From positions 1 through 30,746 of the forward strand of contig JALOAT010000048.1 in the NCBI GenBank assembly GCA_023228645.1: a DNA stretch of 30,746 nt, given 5' to 3'. Each line of letters begins with the position of its first letter. Positions within the stretch are counted from its first letter, which is position 1. This document shows, piece by piece, positions 16,420 to 25,421 of the stretch. A program made the translations under genes and the position numbers. The notes under the pieces are model-generated. The model ran no database searches. It saw only the letters and a program-made list of their open reading frames with translations, and was not told the DNA's origin. The stretch is from Gammaproteobacteria bacterium (GTDB taxonomy: Bacteria > Pseudomonadota > Gammaproteobacteria > Thiohalomonadales > Thiohalomonadaceae).

Positions 16420-16734
16420 TCACGCTTCCTCTTAATGAAAGGCGTTCGCGGCATGCACGCCTAACAGCATGCGATGTGCAAGCAAGCTCGGCCAAAACGC
16501 ACACAAAACCAGTGGTAACCGGCCTGCGGTAGTCCGGACGTGAAGGGGATAATGACGCGAACGTTCAGGGGAACGCAAAACATTCGGCCTGAGTATGGCA
16601 ACGGGACTGGTCGGAGGAGAGCCGCAGGAAACCTACCGAAAACACCGTCAAGCGTGAGGGTAGGGTTCAATTCCACACGCAAGCTGGCACAATACCGGGC
16701 TTTTTAACGGTGCTCGCAATGGTGCGGGACACCG
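16420..16734. promoter_or_regulatory. Divergent intergenic region, MCP and gltS
   Basis: No gene is seen in these 315 bases, which must carry the promoters of both divergent genes. I searched by eye for sigma-28 and sigma-54 patterns and found none that fit spacing rules. Confidence 0.4.
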
Positions 16735-17958
16735 ATGACAGGAAAGCGCAGAGCCTTGCTGACCATTCAAGTAGACGCCCTCTGGTCCTCCACGATCGCG
16801 ATCATGCTGCTGCTCATGGGGAAATTCCTTACGCAGCGTTATGAACTGCTCCGCCGCTACTCGATTCCCGAACCCCTGTTGGGCGGCGCCTTGAGTGCGG
16901 CGGTCGTGGCGGTTGCCTACTATGCGCTGGATTTTCGCGTGGAATTCTCGCTCGATTCCCGGGATACGTTGTTGCTGTATTTCTTCGCAGCCATCGGCCT
17001 GAGGGCCGAAGTACGCACCTTGGTCAAAGGGGGACGTCCATTAGTCGTTCTGGGTCTACTCGCCAGTACCTTCATCGTGCTGCAGAACCTGACGGGAATG
17101 GCCGTTGCGGACGCGTTTGGGCTGGATCCGAAGACCGGGTTGCTGGTGGGCTCGGTATCGCTTACCGGTGGCATCGGCACCACCATGGCGTGGTCGCCCA
17201 TCTTCGCGGAACAGCACAGCGTGCTCAACGCCGCGGAGCTGGGCATCGCCGCCAATACCGTCGGCCTGTTCGCGGCCTGCATCATAGGCGGACCTACGGC
17301 GGCATGGCTGTTGCGGCGCCACCAGATCACCCCGTCGGGTGATTTCCGCCTGGCCGTCGGCACCATGGACGAGCGTTCCACGCGCTTCAATTATTTCTAT
17401 GTGCTGCGCGCCCTGTTCCTGCTCAACTGTACGCTCATCCTCGGCCTCGCCATGGATCAGCTTTTCAAAGACGCACCGATCACCCTCCCGACCTTCGTCA
17501 GCTGTTTGATGGCGGGCATTCTGATTCGCAACCTGCCGTTGCTGACGGGCCGTGACGTCATCGAGACGTGGCCGGGCACCCTGAAAGGCTTGGCGCTGAT
17601 CTCGGACATCACCCTCGGAATGTTCCTCACCATGGCGCTCATGGGCATGCAGCTCTGGTCGTTGGAGGGGGTGTTCACCTTCGTCATTGCCGCCCTGGTG
17701 GTGCAGATCCTGCTCGCGATTGTCTACGCGGCCGTCGTGGTCTTCCGCGGCATGGGCGGCGACTATGAAGCGGCCGTGGTGTCAGCGGGCTTCAGCGGCA
17801 TCTCCCTGGGCTCGACCGCAACCGCGGTGGTCAACATGAGCGCGGTCACGCAACGCTTCGGCGCGGCGCATCACGCGTTCATCGTGGTGCCGCTGGTGTG
17901 CGGATTCCTCGTGGACCTGGCCAATGCGGTGATCATCGGCGGAATACTTACCTTGTGA
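16735..17958 (+). CDS. gltS: Sodium/glutamate symporter GltS
   Basis: This 407-residue inner-membrane carrier of the ESS family imports glutamate with sodium. It has about ten hydrophobic segments, and the two family reentrant-loop signatures are clear: SLTGGIGTTMAWSP near residue 143 and its inverted-repeat partner SAGFSGISLGSTATAVVNMS near 352. Length matches E. coli GltS (about 400). The ATG at 16735 is followed by MTGKRRALLTIQVDALW; the ribosome site (GCGGGAC) is weak, and a slightly later start would remove only the polar N-terminus. It is a single gene, with a repeat structure just after its stop. Substrate specificity within ESS cannot be proven from sequence. Confidence 0.9.
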   Translation: MTGKRRALLTIQVDALWSSTIAIMLLLMGKFLTQRYELLRRYSIPEPLLGGALSAAVVAVAYYALDFRVEFSLDSRDTLLLYFFAAIGLRAEVRTLVKGGRPLVVLGLLASTFIVLQNLTGMAVADAFGLDPKTGLLVGSVSLTGGIGTTMAWSPIFAEQHSVLNAAELGIAANTVGLFAACIIGGPTAAWLLRRHQITPSGDFRLAVGTMDERSTRFNYFYVLRALFLLNCTLILGLAMDQLFKDAPITLPTFVSCLMAGILIRNLPLLTGRDVIETWPGTLKGLALISDITLGMFLTMALMGMQLWSLEGVFTFVIAALVVQILLAIVYAAVVVFRGMGGDYEAAVVSAGFSGISLGSTATAVVNMSAVTQRFGAAHHAFIVVPLVCGFLVDLANAVIIGGILTL

Positions 17959-17986
17959 GTGGCCACAGAGCCGAAGAGAACGGCCC

Positions 17987-18095
17987 AACACAGAAGCGCA
18001 GAGACACAGAAGACACAGAGACGGCTGTGTGGAAGGGTCTGGTCGCACTTACCCCTGGTCTCTCTGTGCTCTCTGTGTCTCTGCGCCTCTGTGTT
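17987..18095. repeat. Large inverted repeat of CACAGAG-type units
   Basis: The left arm at 17987-18021 (AACACAGAAGCGCAGAGACA, continuing) and right arm at 18060-18095 are about 35-base near-perfect reverse complements. Each is built from short CAGAG/CACAGAG units. It lies between the convergent ends of gltS and the 18146 gene, so the transcript hairpin could end both. Similar simple-unit intergenic repeats occur in other environmental proteobacteria; compare 27302-27336 here. Confidence 0.8.
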
Positions 18096-18145
18096 TATCC
18101 TTCTCCTCTTCTTGAGCGTGTCAGTCCCACGAAATTCTGAGCCGG

Positions 18146-18541
18146 CTATTCGTTAAGTAGCAGGAGTTCGAGATCGTGCTCCGCTACGGACAGCGGGGCG
18201 ATGCCATGGAGCGGGTAGACCTCACCAAGCCGCTGTGCATATTCCATCTCGCCTGGCTGTGCCAGGATGATCACCCGGGCCCGCGGAGCGTATTTGGGCA
18301 GGCTGGCGAGCAGGGAATCCAGGTTGCTGATATGGCAACTGGCGTAATTGTTCCCCCAGGCATAAACGAACTCCGCAAGGATGAAGTCTGGCGGCGTGCG
18401 CTTGATCGCAGCAATGGCGCGGCGCAGCGAGTCGACGGCGATTTCCTGCAGCCCGAGCCGCGCAAACAGCGCGGCATGGCGAGGGAAACCGAGTGTTGCC
18501 GGGAAGGTCAGAATGGTTGATCGATCCATGTGGCGGTCCAT
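18146..18541 (-). CDS. Conserved hypothetical protein, receiver-like
   Basis: This 131-residue soluble protein has alternating strand-helix character and no signal peptide. Visible segments are ILTFPATLGFPRHAALFARL, then PPDFILAEFVYAWGNNYASC, NLDSLLASLPKYAPRARVII and YAQRLGEVYPLHGI. The PDFILAEF and RARVIIL strands sit where a receiver domain has its phospho-Asp and Thr strands, but Asp is replaced and the Lys is missing, so it may be a pseudo-receiver (inference). The start is either of two ATGs, 18541 or 18529; neither has a clear ribosome site. It is divergent from the PAS hybrid kinase at 18707, which suggests the two may belong together. Confidence 0.65.
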   Translation of the reverse strand: MDRHMDRSTILTFPATLGFPRHAALFARLGLQEIAVDSLRRAIAAIKRTPPDFILAEFVYAWGNNYASCHISNLDSLLASLPKYAPRARVIILAQPGEMEYAQRLGEVYPLHGIAPLSVAEHDLELLLLNE

Positions 18542-18706
18542 GAAGGGTTTTCGCGAATTCTACTGCCGCACGATATGAAACACTGACGCGATGCGTGTGT
18601 TCCAGTACGCGTTCGCCGAAAATCGGTTCACAAGATTATCAGTTGATGCTGATTAAATGACGTGCCCCCGATGTTTCCGTAACAGAGGGCACGGGGTACT
18701 GACCAT

Positions 18707-21391
18707 GTGATATCGTCGCGCACGACAACGGACTGCTATCACTCAACAACGAACATGAAGATCGGTTGCAGCGAGCCCTGGCAAGAGCTCAGTTTCATCG
18801 ATGGTCTTGATGCCATGCCGGTGATGACATGGCTTTGTGAGCCCGGGGGAAAGCGTCGGTATGTGAATGCCGCATGGCTCGCGTTCACCGGGTGCTCGCC
18901 GGAGCAGAGCCTGGGCGATGGCTGGCTCGGCTATGTCCACCCCGACGACCGACATGCCCTCATTCTCGCCCATGGCAACGCCGAGGCAGGATCTCGCCCG
19001 CCAAGCGTGGAGTACAGGCTGTACCGCACCGACGGTACCTTCGATTGGGTGCACGATCGCGTCACTCCGCTGCGCAGCGCCGACGGCCACTTGGTCGGTT
19101 ACCTGGGATGCACCCTGGATACCCGTGCGCGTGATCAGGCAGAGCCTGACAGCCTGACGGACGAGGTGCTCAACGACCGTATTCTCGGCGGCAATCAGTA
19201 TTGGACCAAGCTTCTCGATACGGAGGGCCGCCTGCTTTCCATGAGTGCAGGTGGCCAGCGCTTGCTCGAGATAGACGACATCACGCCCCACCTCAACACG
19301 TCGTGGTGCGAGACATGGCCGGAGCCCCATCGCACGACGGCCTATGCGGCCGTTGCCAATGCCGCGGCCGGGGGTACCAGCACCTTCACCGGGTTTTCGC
19401 ACACGGTGAAAGGAACGCCGAAGTGGTGGGATGTGATCATCGTTCCGGCGGCGAAGAGTGCGGGAAACGAGCCACGGCTGCTCGCCATGTTCCGGGATAT
19501 CACCGAGCAACGGCTTGCCGAGGAAGCGGTGAAACGTAGCGAGGCGGAATACCGCGCCATTTTCGAGCTCTCGGCCGTCGGCATTGTGGAACTCGATTAT
19601 CCCAGCAAGCGCTTTACCAAGGTCAACCGCAGGTTCTGTGAGATCGTTGGCTACAGCGCAGCGGAACTGACCAGTCTTTCCGTGGTCGACCTGACACCGT
19701 CGGGCCGGGAACTGGAATACAACCTGGCACTGCACCGGGCGTTGGAAACCGGCGAACGGGACGAGTACGCCCTGGAGAAACGCCTGCGCCGCAAAGACGA
19801 TCGCATCGTGTGGGTTCAAGTGACGGCAACCGCCGTGCGTGATGAGAGCGGGGCAATGGTGACCATCGTGGGAATGGTCGAAGACATCAGTGCCAGAAAG
19901 GCGGCGGAGCAGACGCTGCTCGACTCCGAACACCGGTACCGCGCCTTGATGGAACATGCGGGCGACGCCATCGTGGTCGCCGATGCACAGGGCAAGATCA
20001 TCGACGTCAACCGACGTGCCATTGAGCTGTTCGGCTATTCAAAACGGGAACTGCTCCGGTTGGACCTTGGTGTCTTGTATCCGCGGGTGCTGGAGGGCTC
20101 GAACCACACCGATCTTTCGCTTTGCGAGCATGCGGTGTCCGCCGGGAACGGGCGACAGGTGCCGGTGGAGATAGCCGTGACCCGCATCCCGTATGCCGAC
20201 AGTCATCTTTACCTGGGCAGTTTTCGGGACATCTCAAGCCGCAGGCGACAGGAAATGGCGGAACGGGCGAGCCGGGACAAGACACGCTTCCTGGCCACCG
20301 CCAGCCACGATCTGCGCCAACCCATCCAGGCCGTCAATCTGCTGATGTACATGCTGCGCTCACAGGATCTGCCGCCGGCCGCGCTCGCGCTGGCCGACAG
20401 GACCCAGGAGGCCATGGCCGGGTTGAGCAGGATAGTGGATGCCCTGCTCGACATCTCCAAACTGGACGCGGGCGTGGTCAAACCAAGGCTGGCGAGATTC
20501 CGCCTCGACATGCTGGTGCAGGAGCTGTTGGACGAACATCGCCCCATAGCCGATGCGCGCGACGTCACGTTGCGGTGCGTAAGGTGCAGTATCTACGTCT
20601 GGTCCGACCGGGAGTTGTTGGCGAGGATCCTCCGTAACCTGATCTCCAACGCCATCAAATATACGCCCGCGGGGCGCGTTCTTATCGGTGTGCGGCGAAA
20701 GCCGGGGCGCGCCTGGATTCAGGTGCTGGACACCGGTACCGGCATCGCCGAAGGCGATACCGAGCGCGTCTTCGAAGAGTTCCGGCAACTCGGAAACTCC
20801 GCTCGCGACAGGCGCGATGGGCTCGGGCTTGGCTTGTCCATCGTGAGACGCCTGGCGGAACTGCTGGAACACCCCGTGACGGTGTGTTCGGTGGTGGGGC
20901 GGGGTAGCTGTTTCGGCGTGGGGGTCCCCGTGGCCGATGGTGGTGAACTTCCGTCATCGCGAAGCCCTCAGCGGGCCTTGCGCGGATGGTGCCAAGGGGG
21001 CCGTATCCTGGTCGTGGATGACGAGGTGGACATCCGCGAAGGGCTGGCCATGGTGATCGGCCAATGGGGATACGCAGTGAGGGTCGCCGCGGACCTTGCC
21101 GCGTCCATGGCCGAATGGGACGAGCACGCCGCCCCCATGCTGGTCATCGCGGATTATCGGCTGGGAAACGTGACCGGTATCGACGTCATCGAGGCCGTGC
21201 GGCAGCGCGCCGGGCGGAACGTGGCGGCCTTGCTGCTCACAGGCGATGCCACGGCGGAGACCCTGCGCGAGGCATCGAGCCGGGGCATTCAGGTGCTGCG
21301 CAAGCCGGTTGCCGTGGAGCACCTTCGCCGGGCCATTCTCGATTGTCTCAACCGGGCAGCCGCCCAGGAACGAGGCTCCACTCATTTGTGA
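18707..21391 (+). CDS. Multi-PAS hybrid sensor histidine kinase
   Basis: This soluble hybrid kinase has up to 894 residues. Four PAS regions are recognisable: about 28-140 (MTWLCEPGGKRRYVNAAWLA, PAS_3-like), 160-275 (weak), 280-400 and 405-515. Then come HisKA with His534 in ASHDLRQPIQAVNLL, the N box NLISNAIKYT, G1 DTGTGIAEGD and G2 GLGLGLSIV. A C-terminal receiver begins ILVVDDEVDIREG, with phospho-Asp816 in IADYRLG, Thr in LLLTGD and Lys in LRKPV. Phosphate would pass from His534 to Asp816 and perhaps onward to an unlinked Hpt. The DLRQPIQA H-box variant is typical of this hybrid subgroup. The start is uncertain: GTG at 18707, or ATG at 18755, which keeps all domains. Confidence 0.93.
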   Translation: MISSRTTTDCYHSTTNMKIGCSEPWQELSFIDGLDAMPVMTWLCEPGGKRRYVNAAWLAFTGCSPEQSLGDGWLGYVHPDDRHALILAHGNAEAGSRPPSVEYRLYRTDGTFDWVHDRVTPLRSADGHLVGYLGCTLDTRARDQAEPDSLTDEVLNDRILGGNQYWTKLLDTEGRLLSMSAGGQRLLEIDDITPHLNTSWCETWPEPHRTTAYAAVANAAAGGTSTFTGFSHTVKGTPKWWDVIIVPAAKSAGNEPRLLAMFRDITEQRLAEEAVKRSEAEYRAIFELSAVGIVELDYPSKRFTKVNRRFCEIVGYSAAELTSLSVVDLTPSGRELEYNLALHRALETGERDEYALEKRLRRKDDRIVWVQVTATAVRDESGAMVTIVGMVEDISARKAAEQTLLDSEHRYRALMEHAGDAIVVADAQGKIIDVNRRAIELFGYSKRELLRLDLGVLYPRVLEGSNHTDLSLCEHAVSAGNGRQVPVEIAVTRIPYADSHLYLGSFRDISSRRRQEMAERASRDKTRFLATASHDLRQPIQAVNLLMYMLRSQDLPPAALALADRTQEAMAGLSRIVDALLDISKLDAGVVKPRLARFRLDMLVQELLDEHRPIADARDVTLRCVRCSIYVWSDRELLARILRNLISNAIKYTPAGRVLIGVRRKPGRAWIQVLDTGTGIAEGDTERVFEEFRQLGNSARDRRDGLGLGLSIVRRLAELLEHPVTVCSVVGRGSCFGVGVPVADGGELPSSRSPQRALRGWCQGGRILVVDDEVDIREGLAMVIGQWGYAVRVAADLAASMAEWDEHAAPMLVIADYRLGNVTGIDVIEAVRQRAGRNVAALLLTGDATAETLREASSRGIQVLRKPVAVEHLRRAILDCLNRAAAQERGSTHL

Positions 21392-22403
21392 TCACCTCGC
21401 TTGGTCGTTAACGCTGCGCGCACCTGCCTGCCGAAGATGCGTTCGCGTCGCCGGCGTTCATGCTCGGCCACGTGATGGCGTTCCTCGGATTGGAGTTTCA
21501 GGTAGTGGGCCCATAGGTCCGGCTCCAATTCGCCGTGCTCGACCGCACTGCGCACGGCACACCCCGGTTCTTCCCGGTGGGTGCAATCTGCGAAGCGGCA
21601 GTGGTGCGCCAGTTCGGCAACGGAGCCGAACTGGCGGATTACGCCGCCTTCCGCCGCGAGTCCCACCTCCCGCATCCCGGGAACGTCGATGATGCACGCC
21701 CCGCCTGGCAACGGAAACAGCGAGCGGTTGGTGGTGGTATGCCGGCCCTTGGCGTCGTTGCCCGTCGCTTGAGTGGCCTGCCGATCATTGCCCAGCAGAT
21801 TGTTCACCACCGTCGACTTGCCGGCGCCGGAGGAGCCGACTACCACAAGCGTCGTTCCGGCACCGAGCCACAGTGCCAGGCACTCGGACAGCGGATCGTG
21901 TAGCGCATCCACTGCAAACACCTCGGTGGCGGCGGAAACCCTGGCCTTCACCGCGCTACCGCGGCGGCGCTGTCTTCCGCCAGATCGGCCTTGGTCAACA
22001 GCACGACGGGCGTTATGTCCGCCTGGGCGGCGATGACCAGATAGCGTTCGATGCGGTGCACATTGAACTGCGCATCGAGGCCACTCACCACGAGCATGAC
22101 ATCGACATTGGCGGCGATTGCCTGGGTCTCGATGCCGCCGGCCTGACGCCGCACCACAAGCGTGCGACGGTCCAGGCAGCGGACGATGAGCGGCGCGTCG
22201 GCTTCCTATACCACCCAGTCACCCACGGTCGGATAGTGCTCGGCGCCTTCATGACGAAGCCGCCCGGCCACGGTGGCCGTGAGTTCCTCGTCGACGGTGA
22301 TCACGCGGTACCTGCCGCGGTCGACCCGTAGCACACGCGCCACGCGCAGGGAATCAAGCTGCTTGAAGGGCAGTTGGGAGAAAAAGAAATTGCTCCAGCC
22401 CAT
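21382..22403 (-). pseudogene. rsgA: Ribosome small-subunit GTPase RsgA, two lesions
   Basis: RsgA is a circularly permuted GTPase that helps 30S subunit maturation. Every domain is present: the OB fold (from MGWSNFFFSQL at 22403 to YPTVGDWVV), the G4 motif LLTKADL, the P-loop GSSGAGKST, G3 as DVPGMRE and the zinc knuckle CRFADCTH. But an in-frame TAG at 22206-22208 follows WVV, where TTG-type Leu codons are usual, so it is a nonsense change. A one-base loss near 21948 (CGCGGTGAAG, where GCGCGGGTGAAG would keep frame) also separates AAAVAR from VKARVSAATEVF. The 1022-base span is one short of a multiple of three. The 3' end overlaps the end of the hybrid kinase gene by ten bases, convergently. 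Confidence 0.88.
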
Positions 22404-22556
22404 GGGTAGGAGACGCGAAAAGCGTAGCGCCTGCCTGACATGCGCAGAGGAAGTGACACACAAATTCGCGATTCACCGATCCCCCTGTTGGGAGCGCTCT
22501 GCGTTGAGGGAATTCCTTAAACCTGGCGCGTGGGGTTTCATTCACACACGGATCGT

Positions 22557-22584
22557 TAAAGATGCGTATTCCCACTGTCGATTA
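22557..22584 (+). promoter_or_regulatory. Sigma-28-like flagellar promoter
   Basis: TAAA at 22557-22560 is followed after 16 bases by GTCGATTA at 22577-22584 (six of eight matches to GCCGATAA). The usual spacing is 15. It ends 34 bases before the flgP ATG, which suits a FliA-type promoter for a flagellar gene pair. The off-by-one spacing keeps confidence low. Confidence 0.35.
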
Positions 22585-22618
22585 GCAGCACTGCCACGAA
22601 AACGAATCGAAGATAACA

Positions 22619-23185
22619 ATGAAAAAGACCGGAACACTGCTCCGCGTATGGGGGCCGCTCTTGGTTGCCGCCGCGCTGATGGGTTGCACCCGTGTAATCG
22701 TGCAGTCGGAAGTGACGACCACGACCGTTCGGGCTGTCGGGTATGGCACGGTGAACAAGGACCCGACGCTTTCTCCGCCGCAGCAGCGCCTGTTGGCGAT
22801 GCGCGCCTCCAAGCTCGATGCCATCCGCAATCTGGTGGAACAGGTGCATGGGCTCGAGTTGAATGGCCAGAGCACCATCGGTGCCATGGCCATGCGCAAT
22901 GACATCTTCTACACCTACCTGAACACTTTTATCCGTGGTGCCAAGGTCGTGAGCGTCACCCCTACCGATTCCGAGACCTTTCAGACCACCGTCGAGCTCA
23001 CGTTGATTCCCGGTTTTTACGCCTGTGCACAGCGTCCTACGGTGGCCACTTGCAACGCGCCTTACGTGCAAAGCTCACGTTGGGACAGGACGTGCACAAG
23101 CGCGGAGGTTGCGCTTGATGCGATCACGCAGGGTGAGGCGGCGTGCTTCCCTACGCCACGCACCGTCTATTACGTGACGCCCTAG
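22619..23185 (+). CDS. flgP: FlgP-like (LPP20) outer-membrane lipoprotein
   Basis: This 188-residue lipoprotein has a signal sequence ending in the lipobox ALMGC, with lipidated Cys23. The LPP20/FlgP core is visible as RLLAMRASKLDAIRNLVEQV, then DIFYTYLNTFIRGAKVVSV and TVELTLIPGFY. In Vibrio and Campylobacter, FlgP sits under the outer membrane and helps form the basal-disk or H-ring parts around the flagellar motor. The C-terminal tail carries five cysteines in a CAQRP...CNAP...CTSAE...CFP pattern, which is unusual and may be disulfide-bonded. The ATG at 22619 has only a weak ribosome site. It is immediately followed by the FlgT-like gene, as in known flgOPT clusters; flgO is not present here. 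Confidence 0.85.
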   Translation: MKKTGTLLRVWGPLLVAAALMGCTRVIVQSEVTTTTVRAVGYGTVNKDPTLSPPQQRLLAMRASKLDAIRNLVEQVHGLELNGQSTIGAMAMRNDIFYTYLNTFIRGAKVVSVTPTDSETFQTTVELTLIPGFYACAQRPTVATCNAPYVQSSRWDRTCTSAEVALDAITQGEAACFPTPRTVYYVTP

Positions 23186-24336
23186 TGGCGCGGGCGCGCG
23201 GCATGTGGGCAGCAACGCTCGGGCGCCGGCTGCTGGTGGTGTTGCTTTGCGCGAATGCGAACAGCGTCGGGGCGGAGATGTTCGTCGAGGGCCGCGCGGC
23301 CGTCGGCGACCTGTCGCTGTCGGCGGCCCGCCGGCACGCCATCCAGGATGCGCTGCGCACCGCCTCGTTGGGCGGGGATTTCCGCGTTCAGTCCTTCAGC
23401 ACCATGGGCAGTGACGGACGCCCCTGGGACAACCTGCGCGTGGAGAGTCAGCTGGACGTGTCGGGCGCGGCCGTCGTCGACGAGTGGCAGCAGGGCGGCA
23501 TCATGCACGTGCGTATGCGCGTTGCGCCGCGCGAGGATGGCAATTGTCAACGGCTCGGGCTGCGCAAGACCGTGGCGATGGCGGAGATCCCGTTGCGGCG
23601 TCCGCAGGACGCGGAATTCCTGCGCTTGGCCCGGGCGATTCCCCGCGAAGTGTTGATGCGACTGGAGCACGACGGCCGATTCATCGGCGTCGATCGTAGC
23701 GCCACCCGGGTGTTCGTGGACCTGGAGCGGGCGCCGGACAGTGCCGGCCATGACGGCACCAACGCGGTGGCGCAGCTCGGCGCTGACGAAGGCGTACAGT
23801 TTGTCGTCGCCGGGGTGATCGATCGCATGGAGATCACCGGCAGCACCGGCCTGGCGCGTTTGCTTCCGGGTGGGGCGCCCATGCTGCATCTCGATGCCCG
23901 CCTGTTCGTCTACGATGCCCTGGGCGGCAACCTGCTGTCCCACTGGGTCTATCGCGATGCACAGCCGCTGTCGCGGGAGATAAACAACACGCCGTGGAGC
24001 GTACGCGAGGCGGTCGCGCCGGCCGTGCAACAGCTGGTGCACCGCGCCAGCGCAGACATCGGCCGGACGTTGGGCTGCCAGCCGTTCGCAGCCCGCGTGG
24101 TGGCAACCCGCCACGGTCAGGCCGTGCTGGATGAGGGCTCGGAAAGCGGCATCGGCATCGGCGACCAGTTCACCGTGCATCGGCCCGAGTTCAGCGATGC
24201 CATGGACCGGCGCATCGGCGCGCACCCGTTTGCCACGGTCACCGTCGAGTCGGTGAGCCCGCAACAGGCGGTGGTGCGCATCAAGGACGGCGGCGGCAGT
24301 CACGACCTGCGCGTGGGCGATATCGCTTCCCAGTAG
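23185..24336 (+). CDS. flgT: FlgT-like flagellar assembly protein
   Basis: This is a secreted protein of about 383 residues. The signal peptide (LGRRLLVVLLCANANSVGA) is followed by the FlgT N-domain (FVEGRAAVGDLSLSAARRHA, IQDALRTASL). A middle domain of alternating strands follows (VQFVVAGVIDRME, LHLDARLFVYDALGG), then a C-terminal small beta domain with GSESGIGIGDQFTVHRP. FlgT builds the H ring round the sodium-driven motor of Vibrio and recruits MotX; homologues elsewhere are motor accessories. I prefer the GTG at 23185, which overlaps the flgP stop (TAGTG); the ATG at 23203 is an alternative and keeps the signal peptide. Residue-level evidence is good for the N-domain, moderate for the rest. 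Confidence 0.8.
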   Translation: MARARGMWAATLGRRLLVVLLCANANSVGAEMFVEGRAAVGDLSLSAARRHAIQDALRTASLGGDFRVQSFSTMGSDGRPWDNLRVESQLDVSGAAVVDEWQQGGIMHVRMRVAPREDGNCQRLGLRKTVAMAEIPLRRPQDAEFLRLARAIPREVLMRLEHDGRFIGVDRSATRVFVDLERAPDSAGHDGTNAVAQLGADEGVQFVVAGVIDRMEITGSTGLARLLPGGAPMLHLDARLFVYDALGGNLLSHWVYRDAQPLSREINNTPWSVREAVAPAVQQLVHRASADIGRTLGCQPFAARVVATRHGQAVLDEGSESGIGIGDQFTVHRPEFSDAMDRRIGAHPFATVTVESVSPQQAVVRIKDGGGSHDLRVGDIASQ

Positions 24337-24433
24337 ACCGTTCGTCGTTCATTCTTTCAATCGGCGTCGGACCTGTTGCAGGGTGCGCAAGTCGACACTC
24401 TGGTGAGGGCCGCTGCATGAACCGGTATACCGC

Positions 24434-24919
24434 GTGAAAAAACAGGACAGAATGATGCGACGCGCGCTTGGCCCCCTGTTGTTGGGCGTCTTGATCCTCG
24501 CCGCAGCCGTGCCTTTCGTGCTGCCGCTGAAGGACGGTCGGCCGCTGCTCGATTATCGGCGGATCGACTGGCCAACGCTGCCAGACATTCGCATGCCGGC
24601 GACAGGCGGCGACGTCCCCCCGGCCACGCCGGTGACCATCTACAAATGGCGGGGCGCCGACGGGGAGTGGCAGTTTGACAGTCACCCGCCTGCCGGCGGT
24701 GTGCCCTTCGAGGCCGTCAGCGTCGACCCGGGCGCGAATCTGGTCGAAGGCATCCGCCCGGCGCCCGCGGACCCGGTCACTGTCCCGGTCGCCCCCGCGG
24801 TCGTGGGCGAAGCCTATTCGCCTGGGCGTATCCAGCGGACCCTCGAAGAGGCGCGCGAGGTGCAATGGTTGATGAACCAGCGCGCGAAGGATCAGGCGGA
24901 CGCCTTGCGCGCCCGCTGA
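24434..24919 (+). CDS. DUF4124-like membrane-anchored protein
   Basis: This protein of up to 161 residues has an N-terminal TM or signal anchor (RRALGPLLLGVLILAAAVPF). A segment IYKWRGADGEWQFDSHPPAG follows, resembling DUF4124, a small domain in which a YKWxDxxGxxxFSDxPP motif recurs. After that comes a proline- and alanine-rich linker and a C-terminal helix (RIQRTLEEAREVQWLMNQRA). DUF4124 proteins are periplasmic and uncharacterised. The GTG at 24434 lacks a ribosome site; the ATG at 24452 has AGGA just upstream and may be the true start. It follows flgT by about 100 bases in the same direction, so co-expression with the flagellar pair is possible but not shown. Confidence 0.75.
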   Translation: MKKQDRMMRRALGPLLLGVLILAAAVPFVLPLKDGRPLLDYRRIDWPTLPDIRMPATGGDVPPATPVTIYKWRGADGEWQFDSHPPAGGVPFEAVSVDPGANLVEGIRPAPADPVTVPVAPAVVGEAYSPGRIQRTLEEAREVQWLMNQRAKDQADALRAR

Positions 24920-25002
24920 ATGTCGCAGGCGATCTCACGTCGCGCAGCAGCCGATCGTAGTTGTTCCCGTGCTCGACTCCTGCGGCTCGCGAGACTGCCC
25001 CC

Positions 25003-25411
25003 GTCGGCCTGGAGTTGTCGTTCGATCGCCTCAAGGCCTTCAGTGGCTTGATTTTCGGCCTGGGCACGGCGCAGGTGTTGGTGACCACCATGCTGGTCGG
25101 CGCGGTGGCCTTCGCCTGGGACAATACCCTCGAGGCATCCATCATCATCGGTCTGTGCTTCGCGCTCTCCTCCACGGCGATGGTCATGCAGTTGCTGAAC
25201 GAGCGCGGCGAGATCGGCGCCGCGCACGGCCGCGCCAGCTTCGCCGTGCTGCTGTTCCAGGATCTCGCGGTGGTCCCCATTCTCATCCTCCTGGCCGCCT
25301 TCGGCGCCAAGGACGGCAACATGTGGGGTGAAGTGGCCATGTCCCTGCTTCGCGCCGTAGTGGCGGTCGCCGTCATCATCGTGGTTGGCCGCTATGTGCT
25401 ACGCCAACTGG
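25003..25411 (+). pseudogene. CPA2 (Kef-type) antiporter internal fragment
   Basis: The frame GLELSFDRLKAFSGLIFGLG, then SIIIGLCFALSSTAMVMQLL and LLFQDLAVVPILILLAAFG, is the central third of a CPA2 monovalent cation/proton antiporter (helices about 3 to 7, with the FQDLAVVP ion-site segment intact). There is no N-terminal region with a start codon: the similarity begins abruptly at GLELS. The later helices and the TrkA-N domain are missing, and the frame becomes unrelated after VLRQLG at a C7 run. About 136 of some 560 residues survive. It is a dead fragment; whether it arrived with the MCP piece next to it is unknown. Confidence 0.8.
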
Positions 25412-25421
25412 GTACCCCCCC

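Noticed and set aside
16690..16712. Possible sigma-54 promoter (TGGCAC then GGGC) before gltS
   Set aside because: The GG-to-GC distance is off by one base and the TTGC element is missing.
18638..18653. Palindrome ATCAG-TTGATG-CTGAT between the divergent kinase and small gene
   Set aside because: Five-base arms are short enough to occur by chance; noted only as a possible operator.
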